Assembly (NCBI RefSeq): GCF_015594625.1
Contig: NZ_JADNRQ010000001.1
Coordinates: 186,001 to 250,000 of the forward strand
Length of the DNA: 64,000 nucleotides
Direction of reading: 5' to 3'
From: Desulfallas sp. Bu1-1
GTDB lineage: Bacteria > Bacillota > Desulfotomaculia > Desulfotomaculales > Desulfallaceae
The position numbers and the translations under genes were made by a program. Of the stretch, positions 27,197-36,286 are shown in pieces. How positions within the stretch are numbered: the stretch's first letter is position 1; each line of letters starts with the position of its first letter. Below the pieces are notes generated by a model. That model was given only the letters and a program-made list of their open reading frames with translations, was not told the origin of the DNA and searched no databases.

Positions 27197-30100
27197 GTGG
27201 TGTTTACGCTAAATCCCCAAAAAACGATAGTTGTAGTTGCGTTATCATTATTGGCTTTTTTCTTGATCAACTGGCAAACCGTCATTAACCCGAACTCGGG
27301 TGACTCGGAAAAAGCCGGCGGGACCGTTGATAGCACATTGGATGGCACATCTGGCAGCATGTCAGACAGTAAATTAGAATTGTATACCCTGAAACTGGAA
27401 CGCTCGCTCAGTGACAGCGAAAGGGCTGAATTAGCAAGAAAAGTTGATTGGATGAGGCAGCTTGACGGCGTTTTCATGATGGTGCGCACCGGAGCGGAAA
27501 CGGCAAACAAGCTTAAAGAACTGCCGTATATTAGAGAAATTAATACATATCAGCCGGAAGAAAAGATGACCGGGGAATTACAAAGCAGTTTCGGTAAGGA
27601 TGCAGGCGGTCAAAACATAAAACAAAACGCAAAACAACTTGATTTAACGCTGACCCTGGTTAAAGCAGAGGATAAATCCTACGTAGTTAAACTGGTGCAG
27701 GAACTTGACGGCGTAATCTTGGATGGTGCGAACACCCAAGATAATTACCTTAGAGTGCGGCTTCCGGTTACCAATATTAAAAAGATATCTACCTCCCCAT
27801 GGGTATTATATGTGGAAGAATATCACCGGCCCGAATTTTTAAATGACCGGGCCAGGGATATCACCGGGGCGGGACCGCTGGCGATACCCAATTTTTTTAC
27901 CCCGGGCGGCCTGACGGGTAAAAATGTTATTGTCGGGCTGGCTGACAGTGGCCTGGATACCGGCAAGTTGGGCACTTTACACCCCGACCTGCGCAATGAT
28001 AAAGGTAAAAGACCGAGGGTGCTGGTGATTAACTCCCTGGCGGGGGTTGACCCGCCTGCGGATAATATCGGTCACGGCACTCATATGGCCGGCACTATTG
28101 TAGGCAGTGGGGCTGCTTCCGCCGGGAAATACGCCGGTATAGCTCCGGATGCAAGCTTATACTTCCAGGGCATAGTGGACGCCAATGACAATATCATACC
28201 TCCCCACGACCTGTCCCGCCTGTTTATGCCCGCTTATGAAGCCGGTGCGCGCATTCATGTCAACGGCTGGGGGAGAAAAAATAACCAATATGCCAGCGCC
28301 GCAAGTCAAATAGACGATTTTGTGCGTCAACACCCCGATTTTATTCCAATTTTTGGGGCGGGTAATTTCGGGCCCGGTGACGGTACTCTAACGTCTGAAG
28401 CCAACAGTAAAAATGCGCTGGTGGTCGGCGCTTCACGCAGCCCCAGGCCGGTATTTGATAATGATACAGGTAACACACAGCAAGTTGCGGACTTCTCCAG
28501 CAGTGGTCCAACCGGTGACGGTAGAATTAAGCCTGAACTATTGGCCCCGGGGACTTCAATTATTTCCACCTGCTCCAGCCTGGTTGAAAGCAATCTGCCC
28601 GGTCGTGAAGAATATACCAGGCTGCAGGGGACCAGTATGGCTGCAGCCGTAACAGGCGGCAGCGCGGCATTACTGGCCGAGTATTTTCAGCATTATACGG
28701 ATTTGGACAAACCATCGGCTGCCCTGCTTAAGGCCGTGTTGATCAACGGCGCCCGGCCTCTGGATGGTAATGTGCGTCAAGCAGGCTTTGGTTTGCTGGA
28801 TATGGCCGGAACCGTGCTGGCGCTGCAGCAAAAACTTTTCGAATTGGAGGATAACCGGAAAGGGATTGCTGAAGGGGACATCGAGACCAGGGAATTTAAA
28901 GTTAAATCCTCTGAAACTCCGTTTAAGGTCACCCTGGCCTGGACAGATCCCCCGGCGACCCCGGGGGCGAAAAAAGCACTGGTTAATAATCTGGACCTGG
29001 TCGTAATTAGTCCGGACGGCAAAAAACATCTGGGTAATGACAGCAGCGGGCGCGGGGTGCCGGATAGCAAAAACAACGTTGAACAAGTAGTTATCAATAA
29101 TCCTGTACCCGGAAACTATAAAATTGAAGTACATGGAACATCGGTTAATACTAAGGCTTCATCAGTTTTGAACATGGTTAAACAGGATTTCGCCCTGGTG
29201 TACGGGCAGCCGCCCCTTCAAAGCGTGGTCGTCAAAGATGAAAACGATAAATTGGAATTGACTTCCGGTAAAACAATAGACAAACCCGGAAATTTAAAGA
29301 CCAGCCTGAACGGTAAAATTGTACCCGGAGACCCGCTTCCCGGTTCCGATATTTACCTGGCCGGGCCGTCCAATACACCTGAGGCTGCGCTGGCGGTCGG
29401 CCGGAGCTGGCAGGCATCCGGGATCAAGGCGCTCTTCTCCGCTGCGGGCACAATGATGGTCAGGATTAACCGCGATTATAGGGAGGGAGGGTATTATATT
29501 GATGAACATCCCAAAAACACTGTTAAGCTTAACGGAATTAAACTGCCCAGTGGAGTTGGCATACCGCCGGGCGCGAGTATTGAAGCGTCAATTAACCCCA
29601 CTACCCAAAAGTTATGGCAGGTACTGGCATCTAGTCATGAAGTGGAAGGGGTTGTAAAAAGTCTGGATTGGGATAACCAGGAACTGGAACTCCTGAATAA
29701 TAAAGAAAAGTTTAATGTTGCCTCCGAACTGGCTGTTACTTTTAACGATAAAATTGCCGGGGGCGATCCCGAATCAGTTCCTTTTGGCGCTCCTGTGCCC
29801 GGAGATAAAGAAAATATCATGCCCGGTATGCCTGTCCGCCTGATTCTGGGCCAGGACGGTACGGTTTATCATATGGAGGCTGAACGCCAGGTTGTTGTGG
29901 GTGATATTGCTTCCGTTGATGTAAAGGGCGGGAGATTTTCCTTGACGTCCGGTGATGAATACCAGGTGTTACCGGGGATAAAACTGCTCAGGGATGACAA
30001 AGCGGCCTCATTTTCGGCGCTGCAACCGGGCGACCTGGTTATGGGTATAATTATTCCGGGCAGCAACAAAGTGCTGGCACTTTCGGTTTATTCAACCTGT

Positions 30101-31360
30101 GTATACGGGCGTGTGTATTTTGCAGGCCAAAATACTTTATACATTACTGACAACCACCTGGTAAACCGGCAATACAGGTTCAACCAGGATACCCGGGTTT
30201 ACCGCTGGGGTCTGGTTTCGGATACCTCGCTGCTGGCGCCGGGCCAGTGGGTCCGGTTAATAATTAATCCAAACACTGGTAATCTTTTAAGGGTTGACAT
30301 TGCGGAAACCGGGTTCCAGGGCCGGGAGGTTGTCAAGTCCTATAATCAGAAAGACAGTCTGCTTAGCACGGAATCCGGCCATAACTACGTCATAACTTCT
30401 AAAACGTCAATAACCAAAAATGGTTACCCGGTTCAAGCAGTAGACTTGCTCCCGGGGGAAGAGGTTGACCTGGTTTCTCTGCGCGGGCAGAATAATAATT
30501 TTCAGGCACTTGTTTCCGCAGAGGCTCACAGTTCCCCGGAAGCCGGCGATTTGAACTTGTTTGTTGAATCAACCATTCCTTTTGAAAACTTTTATATTAT
30601 CAAGGGAAAAACACCGGCGTCAAAGCTTTTGGCCTGGTATGCGGACGGTAGATCGGAACCGGTTAAATTAACAAACGGTGAGTTTTATTATCCTGTCTAT
30701 TACCCCAATGGGGGTGTGGTGCAGCTTGTGGCAGTTGATGCCAAAACCGGTGCGGTTACCGGGGTGCGAGTTAAACTGCCGGATCACCGGGGCAAGGTTT
30801 TTAACGACATAGCCGGGCATTGGGCCGAGGTGGAAATATTAAGCTTGGTTTCCAGGGGCATGCTTGCAGGTTATGGCGATAACAGCTTCCGGCCCGAACA
30901 GCCCATAACAAGGGTTGAGTTTACAGCCATGCTGACCCGGCTGCTGGGCGGGCAAAATAATTCCATGCCGCAGCTTGGCTACAAAGATACCGGTGATATA
31001 CCGGAATGGGCCAAAACTTCCGTGCGGCTGGCCAACGGCCGGGGGCTGATTACGGGCTATGAGGACAACACATTTCGCCCCCGGGCACTTCTCACCAGGG
31101 CGGAAGCCACGGTTATGTTTGTCCGGTTGGCCCAAGCCCTTAATGTTGAATTGGATGCAAAAAACCCAAGCCCAAATTACCGTGATGCGGGCGGCATACC
31201 CGGTTGGGCGCGCACCAGCGTGGATACTGCCGGGCAGGCGGGCTTGCTGGGCGGGAGAGCGGGCCATAAGTTTGAGCCACAAGCAAATATTACCCGGGCA
31301 GAAACGGCGGCGGTATTAAACCGACTGCTAAACCAGGTAAGCAAACAACTGCAACAGTGA
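27197..31360 (+). CDS. S8 subtilase with three C-terminal SLH domains
   Basis: 1387 residues from GTG. An N-terminal hydrophobic segment (10-28) serves as signal or anchor, residues about 60-215 are propeptide-like, and the peptidase S8 domain follows with the full triad D250 (GLADSGLD), H293 (GHGTHMAG) and S480 (LQGTSMAAA) plus oxyanion N390. A jelly-roll P-like domain (about 565-690) and repeated beta domains come next. Three SLH domains end the protein (about 1195-1240, 1255-1305, 1320-1375: GYGDNSFRPEQPITRVEF, GYEDNTFRPRALLTRAEA and a third). It is a cell-wall-anchored protease, perhaps for processing neighbouring surface proteins or for peptide supply. The ribosome site AAAGGGG is close to the start, so the exact start is uncertain. 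Confidence 0.88.
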   Translation: MVFTLNPQKTIVVVALSLLAFFLINWQTVINPNSGDSEKAGGTVDSTLDGTSGSMSDSKLELYTLKLERSLSDSERAELARKVDWMRQLDGVFMMVRTGAETANKLKELPYIREINTYQPEEKMTGELQSSFGKDAGGQNIKQNAKQLDLTLTLVKAEDKSYVVKLVQELDGVILDGANTQDNYLRVRLPVTNIKKISTSPWVLYVEEYHRPEFLNDRARDITGAGPLAIPNFFTPGGLTGKNVIVGLADSGLDTGKLGTLHPDLRNDKGKRPRVLVINSLAGVDPPADNIGHGTHMAGTIVGSGAASAGKYAGIAPDASLYFQGIVDANDNIIPPHDLSRLFMPAYEAGARIHVNGWGRKNNQYASAASQIDDFVRQHPDFIPIFGAGNFGPGDGTLTSEANSKNALVVGASRSPRPVFDNDTGNTQQVADFSSSGPTGDGRIKPELLAPGTSIISTCSSLVESNLPGREEYTRLQGTSMAAAVTGGSAALLAEYFQHYTDLDKPSAALLKAVLINGARPLDGNVRQAGFGLLDMAGTVLALQQKLFELEDNRKGIAEGDIETREFKVKSSETPFKVTLAWTDPPATPGAKKALVNNLDLVVISPDGKKHLGNDSSGRGVPDSKNNVEQVVINNPVPGNYKIEVHGTSVNTKASSVLNMVKQDFALVYGQPPLQSVVVKDENDKLELTSGKTIDKPGNLKTSLNGKIVPGDPLPGSDIYLAGPSNTPEAALAVGRSWQASGIKALFSAAGTMMVRINRDYREGGYYIDEHPKNTVKLNGIKLPSGVGIPPGASIEASINPTTQKLWQVLASSHEVEGVVKSLDWDNQELELLNNKEKFNVASELAVTFNDKIAGGDPESVPFGAPVPGDKENIMPGMPVRLILGQDGTVYHMEAERQVVVGDIASVDVKGGRFSLTSGDEYQVLPGIKLLRDDKAASFSALQPGDLVMGIIIPGSNKVLALSVYSTCVYGRVYFAGQNTLYITDNHLVNRQYRFNQDTRVYRWGLVSDTSLLAPGQWVRLIINPNTGNLLRVDIAETGFQGREVVKSYNQKDSLLSTESGHNYVITSKTSITKNGYPVQAVDLLPGEEVDLVSLRGQNNNFQALVSAEAHSSPEAGDLNLFVESTIPFENFYIIKGKTPASKLLAWYADGRSEPVKLTNGEFYYPVYYPNGGVVQLVAVDAKTGAVTGVRVKLPDHRGKVFNDIAGHWAEVEILSLVSRGMLAGYGDNSFRPEQPITRVEFTAMLTRLLGGQNNSMPQLGYKDTGDIPEWAKTSVRLANGRGLITGYEDNTFRPRALLTRAEATVMFVRLAQALNVELDAKNPSPNYRDAGGIPGWARTSVDTAGQAGLLGGRAGHKFEPQANITRAETAAVLNRLLNQVSKQLQQ

Positions 31361-31382
31361 TATTGTGCCACAAATAAAAATA

Positions 31383-31417
31383 AAAAAGGGAGCAAATTTC
31401 ATATCGCTCCCTTTTTA
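31383..31417. terminator. Bidirectional terminator
   Basis: AAAAAAGGGAGC, a 12-base loop and GCTCCCTTTTTA between the convergent subtilase and anti-sigma genes; the A and T runs serve both strands. Confidence 0.85.
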
Positions 31418-31472
31418 ATTCGTTAAACCAAATGTTTTTATCATTGCGAGGGAAGTATGGCAATCCCTTCCA

Positions 31473-32585
31473 CTAGCCTTCCAGCCAGATTACAATTGTC
31501 TGCTTGCTGGCACTACTATCCCATGCTTTCAGCTGCTGCGCAATTTCATTCATTCTTAAACTTAATCTTTCCTGTTCTTCAACGTTATCGCTCCTCTTTA
31601 ATTGAGCGGCCAGAGATTGATACTGCTCCACCTGCTTGTTATACTGGCCTCCGATATCCTTGCTGCTTTCATCCTTATTAACCAGTGTTCCGATGGTTTC
31701 AAGTTCACTTATCAAATTATCGGCTTTATTCCTGTCAACCGTTATTTCATAGCCTATAAGACTTCCTCCGGCTGTGTTCTGTGATTCCGTCAGCCGGATG
31801 CTTGCTTTATATTTCCCTGCCAGCGAATTTACCCGTTCCCGCGCGGTACCGGGCTCTTCAACCCTGGTTTTAATCAGCGTACTTTTGATAATCCGTTGCT
31901 TATCAACACTAAGCAGGGCGACCAGCTCCGGAGTTTGCATCACATCAACTGCCGGTGTGGAAGTAGTGCTGAATTTTTCCGGCTGTTTACCGTTATCCTC
32001 GGTTGTTTTAGGTAGAGTGTTATTAACACCATTCCCATCCTGATTGTTTGTGCTATCAAGGTTACCAGGGTTACCGGGATTACCATTATTGACCACCGGT
32101 TCTGTTTCCATATCGTTCCCGGGTTTGTTAACCGGTGCAACAGTCCCGTTATTATCAGGGTTAATCTCCGCCACCCGAGTTTTATTTTTATCGGCCACCA
32201 GTATTCCCGTGGTCAAACCTGAATGCGTGGCAGCGGCATAACTTCCGCAGGCAATCAGCACAGTGGCGGCAGCCGCGGCAATACTGCGCTTCCAGTTGGC
32301 CACAATACTTCCCAAGCGCCATGTTCTGCGCTTATCATTGCGAGCAGAGCTCGGCAACCCCGGTTCGGCTATTTGGGCCATTACCGCGGCGGAGAGACCC
32401 TCGGGCGCGGGCAATTCCAGCGCGCAGGCGCGTAACTCCGCTTGAATCTGCTTCAAAAATGCCAGGTGCTCCCGGCAGGCGGTGCATTCGCCCAGGTGCT
32501 TCTCCACCGTTTCGGCTTCGGCCCGGTCCAATTCGCCGTCAAGCCAGGCCGAAATTAATTCTTGCATGTAATTGTCGCATTTCAT
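31473..32585 (-). CDS. Anti-sigma factor: zinc finger, one TM helix, DUF4349-like sensor
   Basis: About 370 residues from ATG 32585, where GGCGGTGAT lies at ribosome-site distance; ATG 32600 has none. Residues 1-60 form a ZAS/zf-HC2 anti-sigma domain with H-x3-C-x2-C (HLGECTACREHL). A transmembrane segment follows near residue 100 (SIAAAAATVLIACGSYAAA), then a low-complexity Asn/Gly/Pro linker and an extracytoplasmic domain resembling DUF4349 (RVNSLAGKYKASIRLTE... and a coiled coil QYNKQVEQYQSLAAQLKR). It would hold the ECF sigma factor encoded just upstream until an envelope signal is sensed. Confidence 0.85.
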   Translation of the reverse strand: MKCDNYMQELISAWLDGELDRAEAETVEKHLGECTACREHLAFLKQIQAELRACALELPAPEGLSAAVMAQIAEPGLPSSARNDKRRTWRLGSIVANWKRSIAAAAATVLIACGSYAAATHSGLTTGILVADKNKTRVAEINPDNNGTVAPVNKPGNDMETEPVVNNGNPGNPGNLDSTNNQDGNGVNNTLPKTTEDNGKQPEKFSTTSTPAVDVMQTPELVALLSVDKQRIIKSTLIKTRVEEPGTARERVNSLAGKYKASIRLTESQNTAGGSLIGYEITVDRNKADNLISELETIGTLVNKDESSKDIGGQYNKQVEQYQSLAAQLKRSDNVEEQERLSLRMNEIAQQLKAWDSSASKQTIVIWLEG

Positions 32586-32604
32586 GTATATCACCGCCAT
32601 AAAG

Positions 32605-33207
32605 TCAATGCCTGTTTACGTAAGGCAACTTTAAATCCCGGGCCTGCGCTTGCCTTAAAATTTTTTCTTTCAGGCTTTGGCGCGCCCTGTTTATTCTCGA
32701 TTTTACCGTGCCCAGGGAGCAGTCCATAATTTGCGCAATTTCTTCGTAATTATAGCCGTACATTTCCCTTAGTATTAGCACAGTTCTATGTTCTTCGGAC
32801 AAATCATTGAGCGCCAGTTTAACCAGTGTGTTAAATTCCTTACGCTCCAGCTTTTCATCGGGCGTTTCGTCATTGGACGCCACGTCAATAGACATTTCGC
32901 CGTTGTCCGTAGTTATTGTGGCGTCCAGTGAAACTTCCGGCTTTTTGCGTCGCTTGATGTTTATCCAAAGGTTAACGGCAATTCGATGCATCCATGTTCC
33001 GAAATCCGCTTCGTTACGGAACCCGGACAGGGATCTGTAAGCCTTGATAAATGTCTCCTGGGCAAGATCCTGGGCGTCGGACCGGCTGTTGGTCAGTTGA
33101 TAACAAAGCGCGTAAACTTTATTTTGATATAGCTTGACAAGTTGTTCAAACGCTTCGTTGCTGCCCTGTTTAGATTTGTTTACCAGTAGCTTGACGGTTC
33201 TGTCCAA
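32605..33207 (-). CDS. ECF (RpoE/SigW-type) RNA polymerase sigma factor
   Basis: 200 residues: region 2 (about 20-90, with DAQDLAQETFIKAYRSLSGF and TWMHRIAVNLWINIKRR) and region 4 (about 135-190, LSEEHRTVLILREMYGYNYEEIAQIMDCSLGTVKSRI). The start is TTG with GGAAGGAA about ten bases upstream. It is co-transcribed with the anti-sigma gene, which begins within 25 bases of its stop. The promoter at 33247-33275 shares its elements with the one before the large surface protein, so the factor probably controls itself and that gene. Confidence 0.92.
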   Translation of the reverse strand: MDRTVKLLVNKSKQGSNEAFEQLVKLYQNKVYALCYQLTNSRSDAQDLAQETFIKAYRSLSGFRNEADFGTWMHRIAVNLWINIKRRKKPEVSLDATITTDNGEMSIDVASNDETPDEKLERKEFNTLVKLALNDLSEEHRTVLILREMYGYNYEEIAQIMDCSLGTVKSRINRARQSLKEKILRQAQARDLKLPYVNRH

Positions 33208-33246
33208 GGGAAGACATTCCTTCCGACCCTCCGCTCCGGTTACATT

Positions 33247-33275
33247 TTAGACAATAAAAATAACATTAAAGTTCC
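33247..33275 (-). promoter_or_regulatory. ECF-type promoter of the sigma/anti-sigma operon
   Basis: On the minus strand GGAACTT (33275-33269), 16 bases and GTCTAA (33252-33247). GGAAC with a GTC-containing -10 is the typical ECF architecture. The identical elements and spacing occur on the plus strand at 33468-33496. Confidence 0.7.
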
Positions 33276-33467
33276 GGAAGGGAGTAAAATTTTCAAAAAA
33301 TAATCATATGGTATTTTAGTGTGTTATATTTACGTATCTAGTTGATTCGGGAACATTGCCCGGTGTTTATCAAGGGTGTGCCCCCATTCCTACTATATTA
33401 ATTTACTTCAATTTGCCCCATGGTTCAAATGGTTAAAATTTAACAGGTAAAAAAAATTTGCCTGCAA

Positions 33468-33496
33468 GGAACTTTTTCCGGAACTGCCGTGTCTAA
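33468..33496 (+). promoter_or_regulatory. ECF-type promoter reading to the large surface protein
   Basis: GGAACTT (33468-33474), 16 bases and GTCTAA (33491-33496), the same motif as before the divergent sigma operon. Transcription would start near 33503 and leave a leader of roughly 360 bases. Confidence 0.65.
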
Positions 33497-33605
33497 CTAA
33501 TCAGATGGCAAGGACGAGGCATCCAAATCAGTAAAACATACACTGCATAACCTTGCCGTTGCACAACTGCATAATTTTACTCAGCAGGCAGGAAATTTGG
33601 CGGGG

Positions 33606-33850
33606 CATGTAGAATATGCATTTCCTGTCTACCTTACCCGCAAAAATGGGGAACAGCAATAATAACCCGCTCTATAAACACGGTTCCCCGCCGGAAAACA
33701 GGGTAAGGGAAGTGCCTCCGCAAGCAGCGCGAACGGCACACGAGACAAAATTAAGAACCAACCGGGGGAGGGATGTGCAACACTGTAAGCAGGTAACCAC
33801 TTGGTCGAAAGGCCGCAGGGAATTGTCCCAAAAAACCAATCAATTAATTC
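33606..33850 (+). ncRNA. Structured 5' leader of the surface protein gene
   Basis: Nested complementarity: CTTACCC (33633-33639) with GGGTAAG (33701-33707), enclosing GGGGAAC (33648-33654) with GTTCCCC (33683-33689); then GTGCC (33712-33716) with GGCAC (33735-33739). The folded part ends shortly before AAGGAGGG at the start of the gene. It does not match a riboswitch class that I can recognise. It could stabilise an abundant mRNA or be a regulatory element. Confidence 0.4.
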
Positions 33851-33866
33851 AAGGAGGGAAACCGAT

Positions 33867-36101
33867 TTGCTCAAGAAGAGAAAGTCAATTTCACTGGCAA
33901 TTACTCTGATCTTCCTGTTCACAGTAATTATGCCGGTGGCAGGCTTCGCGGCAGACAATGACAATACGAAATACAGCAGCACCTACAATTATGTTACTGC
34001 TGACACTGAACAAGCAATAGGTACTGCTGCCGTAGCCGCAAAAAGTGGAATGAGCGTTGCTGGTGCTACCTATATCCAGGTTAAGTTAACATTGCCATCC
34101 GGTGTTGAATTTACCGACAAACCTACTAAAGATAATGTTAATAATAGTAGTGATCCAACCAAGAATTTTGTAAATGTTACTGGATTGACTGGTTATATAC
34201 CTGATGGTTCTGGTACTACTTACTATGTTAAGTCCGATTCATCAAGCATAACCTTGAAGGGTTTAATTGACACTAGCACTACTGCAACTTTTGAAACAAA
34301 GTTCACTTTTTCGTACAAAGATGCTAGCGGCAATACTGTTAAGGTTATGCCTGTAGACATTGATTCGGATTTCACCGGTAATCTTGATGCTACAATCGAA
34401 GTTTGGGCTCTTAGTAATAATTCGGTTGTATGGAGCGAGTCTGATACAGTAACATTGGCTAAGGTTGCAGGTTCCGGTGACGTTCTTGTATCCGCAAAGA
34501 CTGCGAAAAATGTTACCAAGGGTAGCAATAAAACTGGTGCAGATATAAAAGTATATGAGACTCAACCTGGGAAATTAGCCAGTGATGAGGCTGTTCGTTT
34601 TGACATTATGACCAGCGGTGTAAAGTTTAGCGAAACTAATGGCTCTCCCGATAGCAATGTGCAAGCTGTAAGCTTCAGTGGAGGTACTCTGTATTTCACG
34701 GATGACGATTATGAAACACTTGTGTTTAAGCCCACTGCAAAATCAAATATCTTCCCCGGAGATATTGTTTTAACCCCAATATTAGACGTGGATCCGGATG
34801 CGACTGGTGATATTAAAATCCGTGTAAGCAGCGTCAAAGGCACTGTTGAATCCAGTGGTTACTTTAAGATAAACACTAGCACAAGCACCATTAGCAGAAC
34901 AACTGTTGTAGTAGCTACCGTTGGCGATGCCAAGGCGAAGATTGACAAGCTGGAAGACAATGATACTGTTGCATACAGCGGCCAAAAAACTGAACTGGAT
35001 GTTTCAATAAAGATTAAAACTGAAGACGGCTCAAGCTTTAAAGACGGCGATATGATGACCTTTAAACTGAATAAAGGTAAATTCACTAAAGATCCTACTG
35101 TTACAGGTAATGGTACATCTGTCAAACGTTATGATAGCAACAAAGCTTTTTATGTAGCATTTAGCGGTACTAGTATAGCTGACAAGTTTACTTTGGAAGA
35201 TTTGGAAATTAAACTGCCTAACGACGTTGAGCCCGGCGACATCACCCTGACCATCGGTGGCGATTACGGTGACCTCGACGACGTAACCATCGGTGTGGTA
35301 GCCAAGCCCATTACACTGAGTGCTGAAAAAACCCCGATTCTGGCCGAAGCTCTGAACCAAAAAGCCGGTGACATCATCATCAAGGAAGCCGGCGACGGCG
35401 CTCTGAAGAAGGACGACGTGCTTGTACTGGAACTGCCCTCAGGTGTTGAACTAAACGGCAAGCCGAAACTTGATGTAGTTGAGGGCAACTTTGACGGCGA
35501 TATCACCGTCATTGACGACAGTATCATTGCGCTGGAAGTAACCAGGGAAAGCTCCGATGCTAGTGAAATCAAGATTTACAACATTAACTACGACACTGGC
35601 CGCCTGGCACTGACCGGTGATGTGGTACTAAAGGCTTACTACATTGATAGGGATCTTGTTGACGGAGCTGACAGTAATACTACTGTTGCTACGTTGATTG
35701 AAGACTATGACGACACTGGCGTGATTGCCACTGTGGCCAACGCCACCGTTGTCAATGAGAACGAAGTTACCGCCACCTTCAAGGTTGGTGACGAAGGCGT
35801 GGCAGTTGTAAATGGTCGCACTTTGGTACAAGTCAACAAACTGTGCGAAGTCCTCGGCATGCAGAAGAGCTGGGATGAAGCTACCAAGACCGCTTACTTC
35901 GTGCTGAACGGCAAAGTGGTTGCTTTCCCGATGGGTGAAAACGCCATTTACATCAACGGTACCAAGATAGCTGTCGATCAGGGCGGCAAGATTATCAACA
36001 ATTACACCTACGCCACTCTGCGCGGCATCCAGATGGCCTTTGGTGGAGAGCTCACCTGGGATGATGCCACCAAGACCGCTACGTTCAAGTTCGTTAAGTA
36101 A
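33867..36101 (+). CDS. Large secreted surface protein with C-terminal CuAO-N-like domain
   Basis: About 744 residues from TTG 33867 behind AAGGAGGG; the basic KKRK, a hydrophobic core and VAGFAA-DND give a clean signal peptide. The body (about 30-640) is Ser/Thr/Asp/Val-rich, lacks cysteine, and repeats a beta-sandwich theme (short phrases such as LPSGVEL, PGDITL, KDDVLVLELPSG). The C-terminus (about 650-744) has two copies of the stalk-domain motif (GRTLVQVNKLCEVLG... and YATLRGIQMAFGGELTWDDATKTATF). Low-cysteine, beta-rich composition and the long leader suggest an abundant S-layer-like component. Codon use becomes more GC-rich after about 35220. A dedicated ECF promoter lies upstream. Confidence 0.7.
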   Translation: MLKKRKSISLAITLIFLFTVIMPVAGFAADNDNTKYSSTYNYVTADTEQAIGTAAVAAKSGMSVAGATYIQVKLTLPSGVEFTDKPTKDNVNNSSDPTKNFVNVTGLTGYIPDGSGTTYYVKSDSSSITLKGLIDTSTTATFETKFTFSYKDASGNTVKVMPVDIDSDFTGNLDATIEVWALSNNSVVWSESDTVTLAKVAGSGDVLVSAKTAKNVTKGSNKTGADIKVYETQPGKLASDEAVRFDIMTSGVKFSETNGSPDSNVQAVSFSGGTLYFTDDDYETLVFKPTAKSNIFPGDIVLTPILDVDPDATGDIKIRVSSVKGTVESSGYFKINTSTSTISRTTVVVATVGDAKAKIDKLEDNDTVAYSGQKTELDVSIKIKTEDGSSFKDGDMMTFKLNKGKFTKDPTVTGNGTSVKRYDSNKAFYVAFSGTSIADKFTLEDLEIKLPNDVEPGDITLTIGGDYGDLDDVTIGVVAKPITLSAEKTPILAEALNQKAGDIIIKEAGDGALKKDDVLVLELPSGVELNGKPKLDVVEGNFDGDITVIDDSIIALEVTRESSDASEIKIYNINYDTGRLALTGDVVLKAYYIDRDLVDGADSNTTVATLIEDYDDTGVIATVANATVVNENEVTATFKVGDEGVAVVNGRTLVQVNKLCEVLGMQKSWDEATKTAYFVLNGKVVAFPMGENAIYINGTKIAVDQGGKIINNYTYATLRGIQMAFGGELTWDDATKTATFKFVK

Positions 36102-36112
36102 CTGAAACAATG

Positions 36113-36144
36113 AAAAGCCCGGGCCATAAACCCGGGTTTTTCTT
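36113..36144 (+). terminator. Intrinsic terminator after the surface protein gene
   Basis: AAAAGCCCGGG, seven bases and CCCGGGTTTTTCTT. Confidence 0.85.
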
Positions 36145-36216
36145 ATGTTACGTGCGAAGTGCGGGGTGCTGCGCCGCTACGCCACTTGCAATGACTTTAA
36201 AGTAGATTATTTTGGC

Positions 36217-36245
36217 TTGACTAGCTAAATATGTGCCATTATACT
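36217..36245 (+). promoter_or_regulatory. Sigma-A promoter of the TolC-family gene
   Basis: TTGACT (36217-36222), 17 bases, TATACT (36240-36245). Confidence 0.7.
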
Positions 36246-36286
36246 TAAATAGGTAAATTATTAATCAATTGAAGGGGTTGGTCATA

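Noticed and set aside
33770-33835. Segment with CAACACTGTAAGCAGG, reminiscent of a cobalamin riboswitch
   Set aside because: The required B12-box and conserved core are not present, and the gene product has no link to cobalamin.
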